A DNA stretch of 36,869 nucleotides. Source: an uncultured Veillonellaceae bacterium. GTDB taxonomy: Bacteria; Bacillota; Negativicutes; Selenomonadales; Selenomonadaceae. Shown piece by piece: positions 17,245-25,186 of this stretch. How positions within the stretch are numbered: the first letter of the stretch is position 1; the number at the start of each line of letters is the position of its first letter. The notes below the pieces were generated by a model. The model was not told the origin of the DNA. It searched no databases and worked only from the letters and a program-made list of their open reading frames with translations. Made by a program: the position numbers and the translations under genes. The DNA is taken from assembly GCA_902785705.1 (NCBI GenBank), contig CACZZN010000016.1, positions 1-36,869 on the forward strand, read 5' to 3'.

Positions 17245-18375
17245 ATGGAATTAGTAAACGCATTTGTCGTGTCGTTGCAATCCGTTTGGCTCGACAGCGG
17301 ATTCGCGGCTTTTTCCGCAGGAAACGGCATCATGATCCTGGTGGGGCTGCTCCTGCTCTATATGGCGTTTGTCAAGGAGTTCGAGCCGCTGCTTTTGGGG
17401 CCGATCGCCTTCGGCTGTATTTTGGCGAATTTCCCGCGCACGGGCTTCTATGACGAGATGGGCGTCATGATGGCGATCCATTACGGCATTGCCAATGAGA
17501 TTTTTCCGCCGCTCATCTTTTTGGGCATCGGAGCAATGACCGATTTCGGGCCGCTGCTCGCGAATCCCTCGACGCTGCTTTTGGGCGCTGCGGCGCAGAT
17601 CGGCGTCTTCGTGGCGCTGGTGGGCGCGATGCTGGTGGGCTTCAATGTGCAGGAAGCGGGCGCCATTGGCATCATTGGCGGCGCGGATGGGCCAACATCC
17701 ATCTATCTGTCCATCAAGATGGCGCCGCATCTGCTGGGGGCAATCGCGGTGGCGGCATATACCTATATGTCTCTGGTGCCGCTGATCCAGCCGCCGATCA
17801 TGAAGCTCTTCACGACGAAGGAAGAGCGGGAGATTGTGATGACGGAGCTGCGTCCCGTGACGAAGTTCGAGCGCGTGGTGTTCCCGCTGGTCGCGACCAT
17901 CTTCATCAGCCTGCTGCTGCCGTCCATTACGGCGCTCCTGGGCATGCTCATGCTGGGCAATCTGCTGCGTGAGTCGGGCGTGACGGATCGTCTCTCGGAT
18001 ACGGCACAGAATTCTCTCTGCAACATTGTCACGATTTTCCTGGCGACCGGCACGGGGCTTACCATGTCAGCGGAGAGCTTCCTGGTGCCCCAGACCCTGC
18101 TGATCATCGGCCTTGGACTGGTGGCATTCGCGGCAGGTACCGCCGGCGGCGTGCTGTTCGGCAAGCTCATGTGCAAATTCACGGGCGGCAAGGTCAATCC
18201 GCTCATCGGTTCCGCGGGCGTTTCGGCAGTTCCGATGGCGGCACGTGTAAGCCAGATGGTCGGCATGAAGGCAAAGCCGGGCAATTACCTGCTCATGCAT
18301 GCGATGGGGCCGAATGTGGCAGGCGTCATCGGCACGGCAGTTGCGGCAGGTACGATGCTTGCGATGTTGAAATAA
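17245..18375 (+). CDS. mmdB: Na+-translocating decarboxylase beta subunit
   Basis: A 376-aa polytopic membrane protein that decarboxylates carboxybiotin and exports Na+. It has the invariant block [14 protein letters not shown], whose Asp148 corresponds to Klebsiella OadB Asp203, plus [30 protein letters not shown] and [17 protein letters not shown] 17245 has GGAGG 8 nt upstream; an ATG at 17230 is too close to its ribosome site. The homologue could belong to methylmalonyl-CoA, oxaloacetate or glutaconyl-CoA decarboxylase. The mmdD-like neighbour favours the first. A terminator follows. Confidence 0.93.
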   Translation: MELVNAFVVSLQSVWLDSGFAAFSAGNGIMILVGLLLLYMAFVKEFEPLLLGPIAFGCILANFPRTGFYDEMGVMMAIHYGIANEIFPPLIFLGIGAMTDFGPLLANPSTLLLGAAAQIGVFVALVGAMLVGFNVQEAGAIGIIGGADGPTSIYLSIKMAPHLLGAIAVAAYTYMSLVPLIQPPIMKLFTTKEEREIVMTELRPVTKFERVVFPLVATIFISLLLPSITALLGMLMLGNLLRESGVTDRLSDTAQNSLCNIVTIFLATGTGLTMSAESFLVPQTLLIIGLGLVAFAAGTAGGVLFGKLMCKFTGGKVNPLIGSAGVSAVPMAARVSQMVGMKAKPGNYLLMHAMGPNVAGVIGTAVAAGTMLAMLK

Positions 18376-18401
18376 GGAATCTGCAAGAAATGTGTTTCCG
18401 G

Positions 18402-18434
18402 AATGGCTTGTCCGATGGGATGAGCCATTTTTTT
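18402..18434 (+). terminator. rho-independent terminator
   Basis: AATGGCT (18402-18408) pairs with AGCCATT (18423-18429), followed by a run of T. Ends the mmdD-mmdB transcript. Confidence 0.8.
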
Positions 18435-18435
18435 C

Positions 18436-18464
18436 TTGCAAATTTGCGGTTTTTCCTCTAAAAT
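18436..18464 (+). promoter_or_regulatory. promoter of the HAD phosphatase gene
   Basis: TTGCAA at 18436-18441 and TAAAAT at 18459-18464, 17-bp spacer, immediately after the preceding terminator and 38 nt before the start codon. Confidence 0.65.
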
Positions 18465-18502
18465 AGGGGCATTATTTGACACAGAAACGGAGCGGTTTTT
18501 GC

Positions 18503-19321
18503 ATGAAGAAGGAATACAAGCTATTGGCATTGGATATGGACGGTACGACGCTGGATTCCCATAAGAGGATACCGCAGGAGACCGTGCAGGCGATCCGCGA
18601 ACTGACCGCAAGGGGAATCCATGTGGTGGTCGCGACGGGGCGCGGGTTGGCGGAGCTTTCGGATTATCGGGAAGAGCTTCGCTGCATGAGCTATGGCATC
18701 ATCATCAGCGGCGGCTTGGTCTACGATTTTCGCAAGGACGAGCCGATTTATGCACAAACGCTTCCGCTGGAGGACAGCTTGAAGCTCCTTGCTGCGGGAG
18801 ATGATGAGCGTGCCATGATCCACCTGCTGACCATCCGGGAATCCGTTGCGAGGGAGCGGGACATCTTCCAGATGGAGCAGTTTGATATGGCAATCTACCA
18901 AGACATGTATGAACGCGTATGCGTTCGTCTGGATGATCTGGAGGGCTATGTGCGCGCCCATGCGGAGGAAATCGCGAAAATCAATCTCTATCACCGTTCT
19001 GTGGAATCGCGTGAGCGAAATGCGCAAAAGCTGCAGGATCTGAATGCAACGTTGGTTTACGCGGAGGTCACGGGCTTGGAGGCGTCCCCTGCAGGGGTGA
19101 CCAAGGCGAAGGGACTGGAGGTGCTTTGCGAGCATCTGGGGATAGGTCTGGAGGATACGGTGGCGATCGGGGACGCGCCGAATGATATGGATATCCTGCA
19201 GGCTGCGGGGCTTTCCGTTGCGATGGGGAACGCGACGGAGGACATCCGGGCGATTTGCGACGCGGTCACGGAGGACAACGATCATAATGGGGTCCTGCGG
19301 GCAATCGAGCGTTATTTCTGA
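18503..19321 (+). CDS. Cof-type HAD-IIB family phosphatase
   Basis: A 272-aa HAD hydrolase: motif I LALDMDGTTLD (nucleophile Asp11), motif II VVATGR, motif III Lys in the AGVTKAKGL region, and motif IV VAIGDAPNDMDIL. A type IIB cap lies between motifs II and III. Cof-type enzymes dephosphorylate sugar phosphates, FMN or similar small metabolites; the substrate cannot be read from sequence. ATG 18503 follows GGAGCGG. It is a single gene with its own promoter and terminator. Confidence 0.88.
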   Translation: MKKEYKLLALDMDGTTLDSHKRIPQETVQAIRELTARGIHVVVATGRGLAELSDYREELRCMSYGIIISGGLVYDFRKDEPIYAQTLPLEDSLKLLAAGDDERAMIHLLTIRESVARERDIFQMEQFDMAIYQDMYERVCVRLDDLEGYVRAHAEEIAKINLYHRSVESRERNAQKLQDLNATLVYAEVTGLEASPAGVTKAKGLEVLCEHLGIGLEDTVAIGDAPNDMDILQAAGLSVAMGNATEDIRAICDAVTEDNDHNGVLRAIERYF

Positions 19322-19338
19322 ACGTGCAGACAAGAAAA

Positions 19339-19370
19339 GAGGGCAAGCCTAAGCTCGCCCTCTCGATTTT
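19339..19370. terminator. bidirectional terminator
   Basis: GAGGGCAAGC (19339-19348) pairs with GCTCGCCCTC (19353-19362) with one mismatch, CTAA loop, then TCGATTTT; A-rich sequence on the left. It serves the HAD gene and the convergent small gene at 19385-19657. Confidence 0.8.
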
Positions 19371-19384
19371 CCGTTTTGCACGAA

Positions 19385-19657
19385 TCAGGAACCGATGTCC
19401 AAGGTGCTGATCATGCCCTGGATATGCTGACCGAACTGCGTATAGTTCTGCTTTGTCTGGTTCATGGCTTCCGCCTTGATGCGGTCGCCGTCCTGATCGA
19501 TCCGCTCATTCCCCTGCTGGAACGCCGAACTCCCGGCCTTGTGCTCGTTCCCTAACGTAGCATGTGTCAGATTCTGGTTGTTCGCTTCCATATGCCTTGC
19601 TACAGAAGCCTGTCCCTGATGGTATACATTTGCATTTGTTGTCGATGAGACCTGCAT
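19385..19657 (-). CDS. Small hydrophilic protein of unknown function
   Basis: A 90-aa protein with no family I recognise. It has no signal peptide, membrane segment or cysteine; it is rich in Asn, Gln, His and Thr and looks helical (RHMEANNQNLTHATLGNEH, then RIDQDGDRIKAEAMNQTKQN). The start was set at 19657 because GGGAGGGG lies just upstream; the frame stays open further but only into the promoter. A near-consensus promoter suggests strong expression. It is transcribed away from ylxM-ffh. The composition recalls small secreted or structural proteins, but no function is claimed. Confidence 0.7.
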   Translation of the reverse strand: MQVSSTTNANVYHQGQASVARHMEANNQNLTHATLGNEHKAGSSAFQQGNERIDQDGDRIKAEAMNQTKQNYTQFGQHIQGMISTLDIGS

Positions 19658-19702
19658 GGCAATCTTCCCCTCCCTGGCTTTTGCCCAAAATTTAGTACCT
19701 TC

Positions 19703-19731
19703 ATTATACAGCAAAATCGTTGTTTTGTAAA
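19703..19731 (-). promoter_or_regulatory. promoter of the small unknown gene
   Basis: On the minus strand TTTACA (19726-19731) and a perfect TATAAT (19703-19708) are spaced by 17 bp, 46 nt before the start codon. Confidence 0.8.
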
Positions 19732-19787
19732 CATCCCAAACGGTTTTTGAGAAAGGGCGGAACGAAATTTTTTGGGAAACACGCAGC

Positions 19788-19862
19788 GACAAGCAAAAAG
19801 GCTTGACACATGAGGTTTTTGCCGCTATAATACGCTTTGTCAAGCAAAAAAGCTTGACAAAG
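19788..19862. repeat. two copies of a GTCAAGC-A6-GCTTGAC palindrome bracketing the ylxM promoter
   Basis: Copy 1 (19788-19807) is GACAAGC-AAAAAG-GCTTGAC and overlaps the -35 box. Copy 2 (19839-19858) is GTCAAGC-AAAAAA-GCTTGAC, extends to perfect 11-bp arms at 19835-19862 and covers the predicted transcription start. They match at 18 of 20 positions, and their starts are 51 bp apart, close to five helical turns. The layout is that of paired operator sites; copy 2 would also form a hairpin at the 5' end of the transcript. Confidence 0.75.
19803..19831 (+). promoter_or_regulatory. consensus promoter of ylxM-ffh
   Basis: Perfect TTGACA (19803-19808) and TATAAT (19826-19831) with a 17-bp spacer, 59 nt before ylxM. 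Confidence 0.92.
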
Positions 19863-19890
19863 TCTGCGGCTGCGGAAATCGGGGGATAGG

Positions 19891-20250
19891 ATGGAACAGC
19901 TTTTGTATCTCACGGATCTGTTTGATTTCTACGGCGCGCTCCTTACGGAAAAACAGCAGGAATGCCTGCGGATGCATCTCTTTGAGGATTTTGCCTTGTC
20001 GGAGATCGGGGAGGAGCTTGGGATTTCACGGCAGGCTGTTCATGACAATATCCATCGGGCGCAGAAATCGATGGAGGAATACGAGCGGAAGCTGGGGCTG
20101 GTGCAGTGCTTTCGCAGGGAACGCGTGGAGCTCAGCGGGATTTATGAAGCGGTTGACGCTTTGAGGCAGCCCGGGAACGAAGCGGCGGTAAATGGTGTTT
20201 TGGAACGTCTCCTCCCATTTCTGGGAAGAGAGCGGGAGGTAGAGGATTGA
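19891..20250 (+). CDS. ylxM: YlxM/p13-like putative DNA-binding protein
   Basis: A 119-aa protein of the UPF0122 (YlxM) family, encoded next to ffh across Firmicutes. The N-terminal half contains a sigma-70 region 4-like helix-turn-helix: LTEKQQECLRMHLFEDFALSEIGEELGISRQAVHDNIHRA (written in parts: LTEKQQECLRMHL, then ALSEIGEELGISRQAVHDN). In streptococci the homologue modulates SRP activity; a role in transcription is suggested only by the fold. Its stop overlaps the TTG start of ffh. Expression should come from the promoter at 19803-19831, flanked by palindromes. Confidence 0.92.
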   Translation: MEQLLYLTDLFDFYGALLTEKQQECLRMHLFEDFALSEIGEELGISRQAVHDNIHRAQKSMEEYERKLGLVQCFRRERVELSGIYEAVDALRQPGNEAAVNGVLERLLPFLGREREVED

Positions 20251-21638
20251 TATTTGAAAGCTTATCGGATCGCCTGCAGGAGACCTTCAAAAAGCTCCGG
20301 GGGCATGGGAAGCTCACGGAGGACGATGTCAATGAGGCGATGCGCGACGTGCGCATGGCGCTTCTGGAGGCGGATGTCAACTTCAAGGTGGTCAAGAATT
20401 TCATCAAGACCATCAAGGAGCGCGCCATCGGGCAGGAGATTTTGGAAACTCTGACGCCTGCGCAGGTGGTCATCAAGATTGTGGATGAGGAACTCACGAA
20501 CCTCATGGGAGGCACCCAGAGCCGCATCAATATGTCGCCGCAGCCGCCGACCGTCATCATGATGGTGGGGCTTCAGGGCGCGGGCAAGACCACATCGGCC
20601 GGCAAGCTGGGGCTTTCGCTCCGGAAGCAGGGCAAGCGCCCCGTGCTGGTGGCGGCGGATATCTACCGCCCGGCAGCCATCAAGCAGCTGCAGGTGGTAG
20701 GCGAGAATCTGGGCATTCCGGTCTTTGCCATGGAGGAATGCAAGGATGCCGTAAGAATTGCGAGGGAATCCCTGCAATACGCGCAGGCCCACGCAAATGA
20801 CGTGATTATCGTGGATACTGCGGGACGCCTGCAGATTGACGAGAAGCTCATGCAAGAGCTCAAGGACATCAAGTCCAGTGTGAAGCCGCATGAGATCCTG
20901 CTGGTGGTGGATGCCATGACCGGACAGGAAGCCGTGAATGTGGCGGAAACCTTCAACAACGACCTGGGGCTTGACGGCGTGGTGCTCACAAAGCTGGATG
21001 GTGACGCACGCGGCGGCGCGGCGCTTTCCATCAAGGCGGTGACGGGCTGCCCCATCAAGTTCATCGGCATGGGCGAGAAGCTGGAGGCATTGGAGCCCTT
21101 TTATCCCGACCGCATGGCATCGCGCATCCTCGGCATGGGGGACGTGCTCTCCCTCATTGAGAAAGCGCAGACGACCTTTGACCTGGAAGAAGCCAAGCGC
21201 ATGGAGAAAAAACTGCGCAAGGATGAGTTCACGCTGGACGATTTCCTCTCACAGATGCAGCAGGTCAAAAAGCTCGGTTCCCTCGATCAGATTCTGGGCA
21301 TGATTCCGGGGATGGGGGATATCAAGAAGAAACTGGGGGATCAGGAGCTGGATCTCAATGGCAAGGAGATGCGGCAGATCGAGGCCATCATCACTTCGAT
21401 GACGCCTCAGGAGCGTGCGGACATCACCATCATCAACGGCAGCCGCCGCAAGCGCATCGCCAAGGGCAGCGGGACGCGCGTGCAGGATGTGAACAAGCTC
21501 TTGAAGCAGTTCGGCGAGATGCGCAAGATGATGAAGAAAATGAAAAAGATGCAAAAGGGAAAGAAGGGTCTTCCGGGACTTGGAAGTCTTGGGAATTTGG
21601 CCGGAGGCCTTGGAAAAAATTTCAAACTTCCTTTTTGA
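20247..21638 (+). CDS. ffh: Signal recognition particle protein Ffh
   Basis: SRP54 homologue that binds 4.5S/6S RNA and nascent membrane or secreted proteins and delivers them to FtsY. The 463-aa protein has the helical N domain, the G domain with P-loop GLQGAGKTTSAGKL, DTAGRLQ, TKLDGDARGG, and a Met-rich M domain ending in a run of Met/Lys (MRKMMKKMKKMQ). The start is TTG at 20247, chosen because GGGAGGT lies 6 nt upstream and it overlaps the ylxM stop; the protein then starts at the normal N-terminus. An rpsP-trmD group follows. Confidence 0.97.
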   Translation: MIFESLSDRLQETFKKLRGHGKLTEDDVNEAMRDVRMALLEADVNFKVVKNFIKTIKERAIGQEILETLTPAQVVIKIVDEELTNLMGGTQSRINMSPQPPTVIMMVGLQGAGKTTSAGKLGLSLRKQGKRPVLVAADIYRPAAIKQLQVVGENLGIPVFAMEECKDAVRIARESLQYAQAHANDVIIVDTAGRLQIDEKLMQELKDIKSSVKPHEILLVVDAMTGQEAVNVAETFNNDLGLDGVVLTKLDGDARGGAALSIKAVTGCPIKFIGMGEKLEALEPFYPDRMASRILGMGDVLSLIEKAQTTFDLEEAKRMEKKLRKDEFTLDDFLSQMQQVKKLGSLDQILGMIPGMGDIKKKLGDQELDLNGKEMRQIEAIITSMTPQERADITIINGSRRKRIAKGSGTRVQDVNKLLKQFGEMRKMMKKMKKMQKGKKGLPGLGSLGNLAGGLGKNFKLPF

Positions 21639-21671
21639 ATAAAGTTATATCAGTGAAAGGTGGTGAATTTC

Positions 21672-21950
21672 ATGGCAGTCAAAATTCGTTTGAACCGTAT
21701 GGGCGCTAAGAAGAACCCGTTCTATCGCATTGTGGTGGCGGATTCCCGTGCGCCGCGCGATGGTCGTTTCATCGAGATCCTCGGCAACTACGATCCGTCC
21801 AAGCAGCCTGCGGCAGTCACTGTGGACGAGGAGAAGGTCCTGGATTGGATGAGCAAAGGTGCTCAGCCGACGGATACCGTCAGGTCCCTCTTGAGCAAGC
21901 AGGGCATCATGGCCAAGTTTGACGAGGCAAAGCGCGCAAAGAAGAGCTAA
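21672..21950 (+). CDS. rpsP: 30S ribosomal protein S16
   Basis: A 92-aa S16 with the conserved start [34 protein letters not shown] and GNYDP. ATG 21672 has AAAGGTGG upstream; four extra residues from 21660 would not be homologous. It lies 33 nt after ffh and begins the rpsP-khpA-ylqD-rimM-trmD group. Confidence 0.98.
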   Translation: MAVKIRLNRMGAKKNPFYRIVVADSRAPRDGRFIEILGNYDPSKQPAAVTVDEEKVLDWMSKGAQPTDTVRSLLSKQGIMAKFDEAKRAKKS

Positions 21951-21980
21951 GGTGAACGACTCAGAAAGTGAGGCATCAGC

Positions 21981-22208
21981 ATGAAAGAGATTGTTGAGGT
22001 TATCGCAAAATCCTTAGTCGATGAGCCTGAATCCATCGTTGTCGATGAGAAGGAAGCCGAGGGCCAGACGGTCCTTGAGCTCCATGTCGCGCAGGGGGAT
22101 ATGGGCAAGGTCATTGGCAAGCAGGGTCGGATCGCAAAGGCAATCCGCACCGTAGTCAAGGCCGCAGCTACTCGTGAGAACAAAAAGGTCACGGTTGAGA
22201 TTATCTGA
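21981..22208 (+). CDS. khpA: KH-domain RNA-binding protein KhpA
   Basis: A 75-aa single KH domain with the GXXG loop in MGKVIGKQGRIAKAIRT. KhpA (YlqC) pairs with KhpB in Gram-positives, binds RNA and affects cell elongation and division. Its place between rpsP and ylqD/rimM is the standard one. It lies 30 nt after rpsP. Confidence 0.94.
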   Translation: MKEIVEVIAKSLVDEPESIVVDEKEAEGQTVLELHVAQGDMGKVIGKQGRIAKAIRTVVKAAATRENKKVTVEII

Positions 22209-22211
22209 AAT

Positions 22212-22263
22212 CAGCGGCAGTCTGCTCCGAATGTTACAAGGAGAGGCCTGCCGCTGTTTCATT
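22212..22263 (+). terminator. intra-operon hairpin, weak terminator or processing site
   Basis: CAGCGGCAG (22212-22220) pairs perfectly with CTGCCGCTG (22248-22256), with an inner CTCC/GGAG stem, then TTTCATT. The T tract is poor, so partial termination or 3'-end protection of the rpsP-khpA message is more likely than full stop. Confidence 0.5.
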
Positions 22264-22297
22264 ACAGAGTGATTCATTGAAAGGAAAGGAACAGGCT

Positions 22298-22702
22298 ATG
22301 GACAGTATTTCAATCAAGGTTCCTGTCAATGTGAAGGCGAAACTGACAGAGAAATTGAAGGCATCGATCCTGGAGGATCTCACACAGGGAATCGAACGCG
22401 CAGAGCTGGAGATCAAGCAGATCAACATCCAGGAGAAACGTGCGATGGACGAGGCCGGTGAGGATCAGCAGAAGCTCATGGCGATTCATCAATACTTCGG
22501 TACGGAACGTCAGAAGCGTCAGGAGTATCGCAATGAGGCGCTGGACAGGAAGGAAACCACGGAAAAGCTCGCTATCGGCGCGGAAATCGTGCAGGGAACG
22601 CTGGAGCGTCAGGTGGAGCTCAAGGTGGGCGATGATATGCGCGAGGTCATGAATGTGGAAGTGCTGGTAGAAGATGACAAGGTCGTTGCCATCCGTGGCT
22701 GA
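22298..22702 (+). CDS. ylqD: YlqD family protein
   Basis: A 134-aa protein of the YlqD family, encoded between khpA and rimM in many Firmicutes. It starts with a short beta segment (MDSISIKVPVNVKAKLTEK), then a long charged coiled-coil-like helix (~25-90) and a C-terminal small beta region (VELKVGDDMREVMNVEVLVE). Its function is unknown. ATG 22298 has AAAGGAA upstream. Its end overlaps the start region of rimM. Confidence 0.85.
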   Translation: MDSISIKVPVNVKAKLTEKLKASILEDLTQGIERAELEIKQINIQEKRAMDEAGEDQQKLMAIHQYFGTERQKRQEYRNEALDRKETTEKLAIGAEIVQGTLERQVELKVGDDMREVMNVEVLVEDDKVVAIRG

Positions 22703-23240
22703 GGTGCGGGATACGCAGCGGGTGACCATCGGAAAAGTCGGCGGCCCGCACGGGATCCACGGCGAAATGCGCATTATTCCGCTGACGGATTTTCCGGAGC
22801 GGTTTGAGACGCTGCGGGAAGTCATGGTCGGTGAGGAACTTTTGCATGTGGAAAGCGTGAAATACCATAAGCAGTTCGTGCTGCTGAAATTCCGTGAGTA
22901 TCCCGTGCGGGAGCAGGCGATGCGCTTGACGAACCGCCTGCTGACCGTTCCGCGCAGCGAAGCTGCGGCGCTTTCCGAGGGCGAGTATTATACCTTTGAC
23001 ATCATTGGCCTGCAGGTGGAGCGTGTCGATGGCTCAGTGCTTGGAACCGTGGAAAACGTGCTTCGGACAGGCAGCAATGATGTGTATGCTGTGCGCACAT
23101 CAGACGGCAGGGAACTTTTGGTTCCCGCACTGAAACGAGTGGTGAAGGAAATCGACATCCGGGGCGGGCGCATTGTGGTGGAGCCCATGGAGGAGCTTTC
23201 CGAGAGGGAAGCAGATTTTTCTGCGGAGGATGCTGATTGA
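22674..23240 (+). CDS. rimM: Ribosome maturation factor RimM
   Basis: Assists late assembly of the 30S head around S19 and 16S helices 31 and 33b. The 188-aa protein has the N-terminal [18 protein letters not shown] and a PRC-barrel C-terminal domain with [11 protein letters not shown]...[15 protein letters not shown] and [14 protein letters not shown]. The ATG at 22674 overlaps ylqD by 29 nt; GTG codons at 22695 or 22704 are also possible starts and would give a more usual N-terminus. Its stop overlaps trmD by one base. Confidence 0.94.
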   Translation: MTRSLPSVAEVRDTQRVTIGKVGGPHGIHGEMRIIPLTDFPERFETLREVMVGEELLHVESVKYHKQFVLLKFREYPVREQAMRLTNRLLTVPRSEAAALSEGEYYTFDIIGLQVERVDGSVLGTVENVLRTGSNDVYAVRTSDGRELLVPALKRVVKEIDIRGGRIVVEPMEELSEREADFSAEDAD

Positions 23241-23971
23241 TGCGCATTGATATCGTGACGCTTTTCCCCGAAATGTTCGCGGGCCCCTTTGGAGACAGCA
23301 TCATCAAACGGGCACGGGAAAACGGCATCCTGGATATCCGCTTTACGCAGCTCAGGGATTTTTCGGAGGACAAGCACCGCCATGTGGATGACACCCCCTT
23401 CGGCGGCGGCAGCGGCATGGTCTTGAAGCCGGAGCCCATGTTCCGCGCGGTCCGCTCCCTGACGGAAGAACCTCCGGCGGGAACGCGGCGCGTGCTGCTC
23501 ATGGATCCCGCGGGGACGCCCTTTACCCAGAACAAAGCAAAAGAGCTTTCCCTGTTTGATCAGCTCATCTTTATCTGTGGCCACTACGAAGGCTATGATG
23601 CGCGAATTTCGGAGCATCTGGCGGATGAGTCGCTCTCCATCGGGGACTACGTGCTCACAGGCGGCGAGCTGCCTGCCATGGTGATCGTGGACGCGGTGGC
23701 GCGCATGCTGCCGGGCGTGCTCGGCTCCGAGGAGTCTGCACCGACGGATTCCTTTTATGACGGCCTGCTGGAATATCCGCAATACACACGGCCACGGGAA
23801 TTTGAAGGGATGACCGTGCCGGAAATCCTGTTTTCCGGGGATCATGGGAAGATCCGCAGATGGCGCAGGGAACAGTCTTTGCGCATCACAAAGGAGCGCA
23901 GGCCGGAGCTGCTGGAAAAAGCGGAACTTTCCGAGGAAGATCGGGAATATCTCCGACGACTGGAACATTGA
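23240..23971 (+). CDS. trmD: tRNA (guanine-37-N1) methyltransferase
   Basis: SpoU/TrmD (SPOUT)-class enzyme that methylates G37 of tRNAs with SAM and prevents frameshifting. The 243-aa protein has [30 protein letters not shown], the knot region [12 protein letters not shown] and [15 protein letters not shown]. The ATG 23240 is in a TGATG overlap with rimM. A strong terminator follows directly; rplS, the usual next gene, is absent. Confidence 0.97.
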   Translation: MRIDIVTLFPEMFAGPFGDSIIKRARENGILDIRFTQLRDFSEDKHRHVDDTPFGGGSGMVLKPEPMFRAVRSLTEEPPAGTRRVLLMDPAGTPFTQNKAKELSLFDQLIFICGHYEGYDARISEHLADESLSIGDYVLTGGELPAMVIVDAVARMLPGVLGSEESAPTDSFYDGLLEYPQYTRPREFEGMTVPEILFSGDHGKIRRWRREQSLRITKERRPELLEKAELSEEDREYLRRLEH

Positions 23972-23976
23972 ATAGG

Positions 23977-24016
23977 AAACGACCATGATTTGCGTTTTGC
24001 ACGGTCATGGTCGTTT
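23977..24016 (+). terminator. rho-independent terminator
   Basis: Perfect 12-bp stem AAACGACCATGA / TCATGGTCGTTT (23977-23988, 24005-24016) with a 16-base loop. The T tract lies within the stem end, and it begins 5 nt after trmD. Confidence 0.8.
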
Positions 24017-24117
24017 GTGTTCCATAAACATTATTTTCCGCAAAAAGAAGGAAATAGGAGACTTTTCTTGAACTTTACAGTAGGACAGATTGATCACGCG
24101 AGGGGGATGCGGGGTTT

Positions 24118-25128
24118 ATGAAGAAATTGCTCCTTCTGATTCCGTTTGTCATCGTGGGACTGCTTGCAGGGCTCTATGGAGCATATCGCTATTATCAGAC
24201 GATGCCGGGGCAGTCGTTGAAAACGATCCGCACATCCATTTCGGAACATGATTGGGAAACTTTCCGGCGTTATGTGGAAGTGGATGCCATTCTGCAAGCG
24301 GCGGCGGATGACCTGCTGATGGAGAAGATGAACCAGGACAAGAGCGTGTACTCCATGCAGCAGCTCACCGAGACTTATGAGCAGCAGGTCCGCCCGGAAT
24401 TCCTGCAGGTGACGCAAAAGCGTGTGCAGGAATATATCGAGAAAGGGCGTATGAGCTTTCCCCAAGGGCAAGGGCTTTCGCCGACAGAGCGCTGGCTGAA
24501 GCAGGGGGAGTTCAATGCGATGACGATCTCGGGCATTTCCAAGCCCATTGTCCAACACGGGGAAGCGGATATCGTCATCAATTTCACGAATCCTGACCTC
24601 AAGGCGAGCTTTGAGATAGGGGCGCGTCTCGTGCAGCAGGCGGATGGGACATGGAAGATCACGGAGCTTTCCAAGCTGCCGGAATTTTCCCGGGCAATGG
24701 AGAAGGCGCTGGCGGCGAAGCTGGATCGGCTCAATACACCAATCCGGCAGGAAATGGAAAGCGTCTTTCAGGTACAGGACTTGCGTGCGGAAATCACACA
24801 GGGCGATGAGTATGGGTTTTCGGAGCTTTTGCGGGTGTGGATCCGGGCGGATGTCAAGTCGGAGAAGCCCATGGCCCAAATCGCGGGCCGGGTGAGGATC
24901 GAGGCGCCGGAGGCGGAGGATACGTTTGCGCCCTTTGTCCTGGACATGGCCTATAAGCCCAAAGGTGTCCAGACCATCACCGTGGATAAGGTATTGAATC
25001 CCTTTGTGCGCTCCGACGTGAAGATCATGCACAAGGGACTGAAAAAGAGCGCTTTGCATGTAGAGGTGACAGGCGTGACCTATTTGGACGGCACGAGCCT
25101 GCAGCTATTGACGGAACTGCCGGAATGA
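24118..25128 (+). CDS. Membrane-anchored DUF2939-like protein
   Basis: A 336-aa protein with an N-terminal membrane anchor or uncleaved signal (LLLLIPFVIVGLLAGLYGAY, 4-23), followed by PGQSLKTIRTSISEHDWETF and RYVEVDAILQAAADDLL. This resembles the DUF2939 pattern of membrane segment, helical pair and later beta domain. The rest is periplasmic in expectation, with two repeat-like alpha/beta halves (~40-200 and ~210-330). No catalytic motif is seen. The start has AGGGGG upstream. It lies 58 nt before the FIST-GGDEF gene and may share its transcript. Family call tentative. Confidence 0.6.
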   Translation: MKKLLLLIPFVIVGLLAGLYGAYRYYQTMPGQSLKTIRTSISEHDWETFRRYVEVDAILQAAADDLLMEKMNQDKSVYSMQQLTETYEQQVRPEFLQVTQKRVQEYIEKGRMSFPQGQGLSPTERWLKQGEFNAMTISGISKPIVQHGEADIVINFTNPDLKASFEIGARLVQQADGTWKITELSKLPEFSRAMEKALAAKLDRLNTPIRQEMESVFQVQDLRAEITQGDEYGFSELLRVWIRADVKSEKPMAQIAGRVRIEAPEAEDTFAPFVLDMAYKPKGVQTITVDKVLNPFVRSDVKIMHKGLKKSALHVEVTGVTYLDGTSLQLLTELPE

Positions 25129-25137
25129 TGGACGTGA

Positions 25138-25174
25138 ACGGATAAAAATATCAAAAACGGATAAAATATCAAAA
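25138..25174 (+). repeat. tandem 18-19 bp repeat before the diguanylate cyclase
   Basis: ACGGATAAAAATATCAAAA (25138-25156) is followed at once by ACGGATAAAATATCAAAA (25157-25174), differing by one A. Each unit carries GATA...TATC symmetry. They sit directly before the ribosome site GAGGAAG of the next gene, so they may be a protein-binding site or influence translation. Confidence 0.7.
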
Positions 25175-25186
25175 GAGGAAGCTGTT

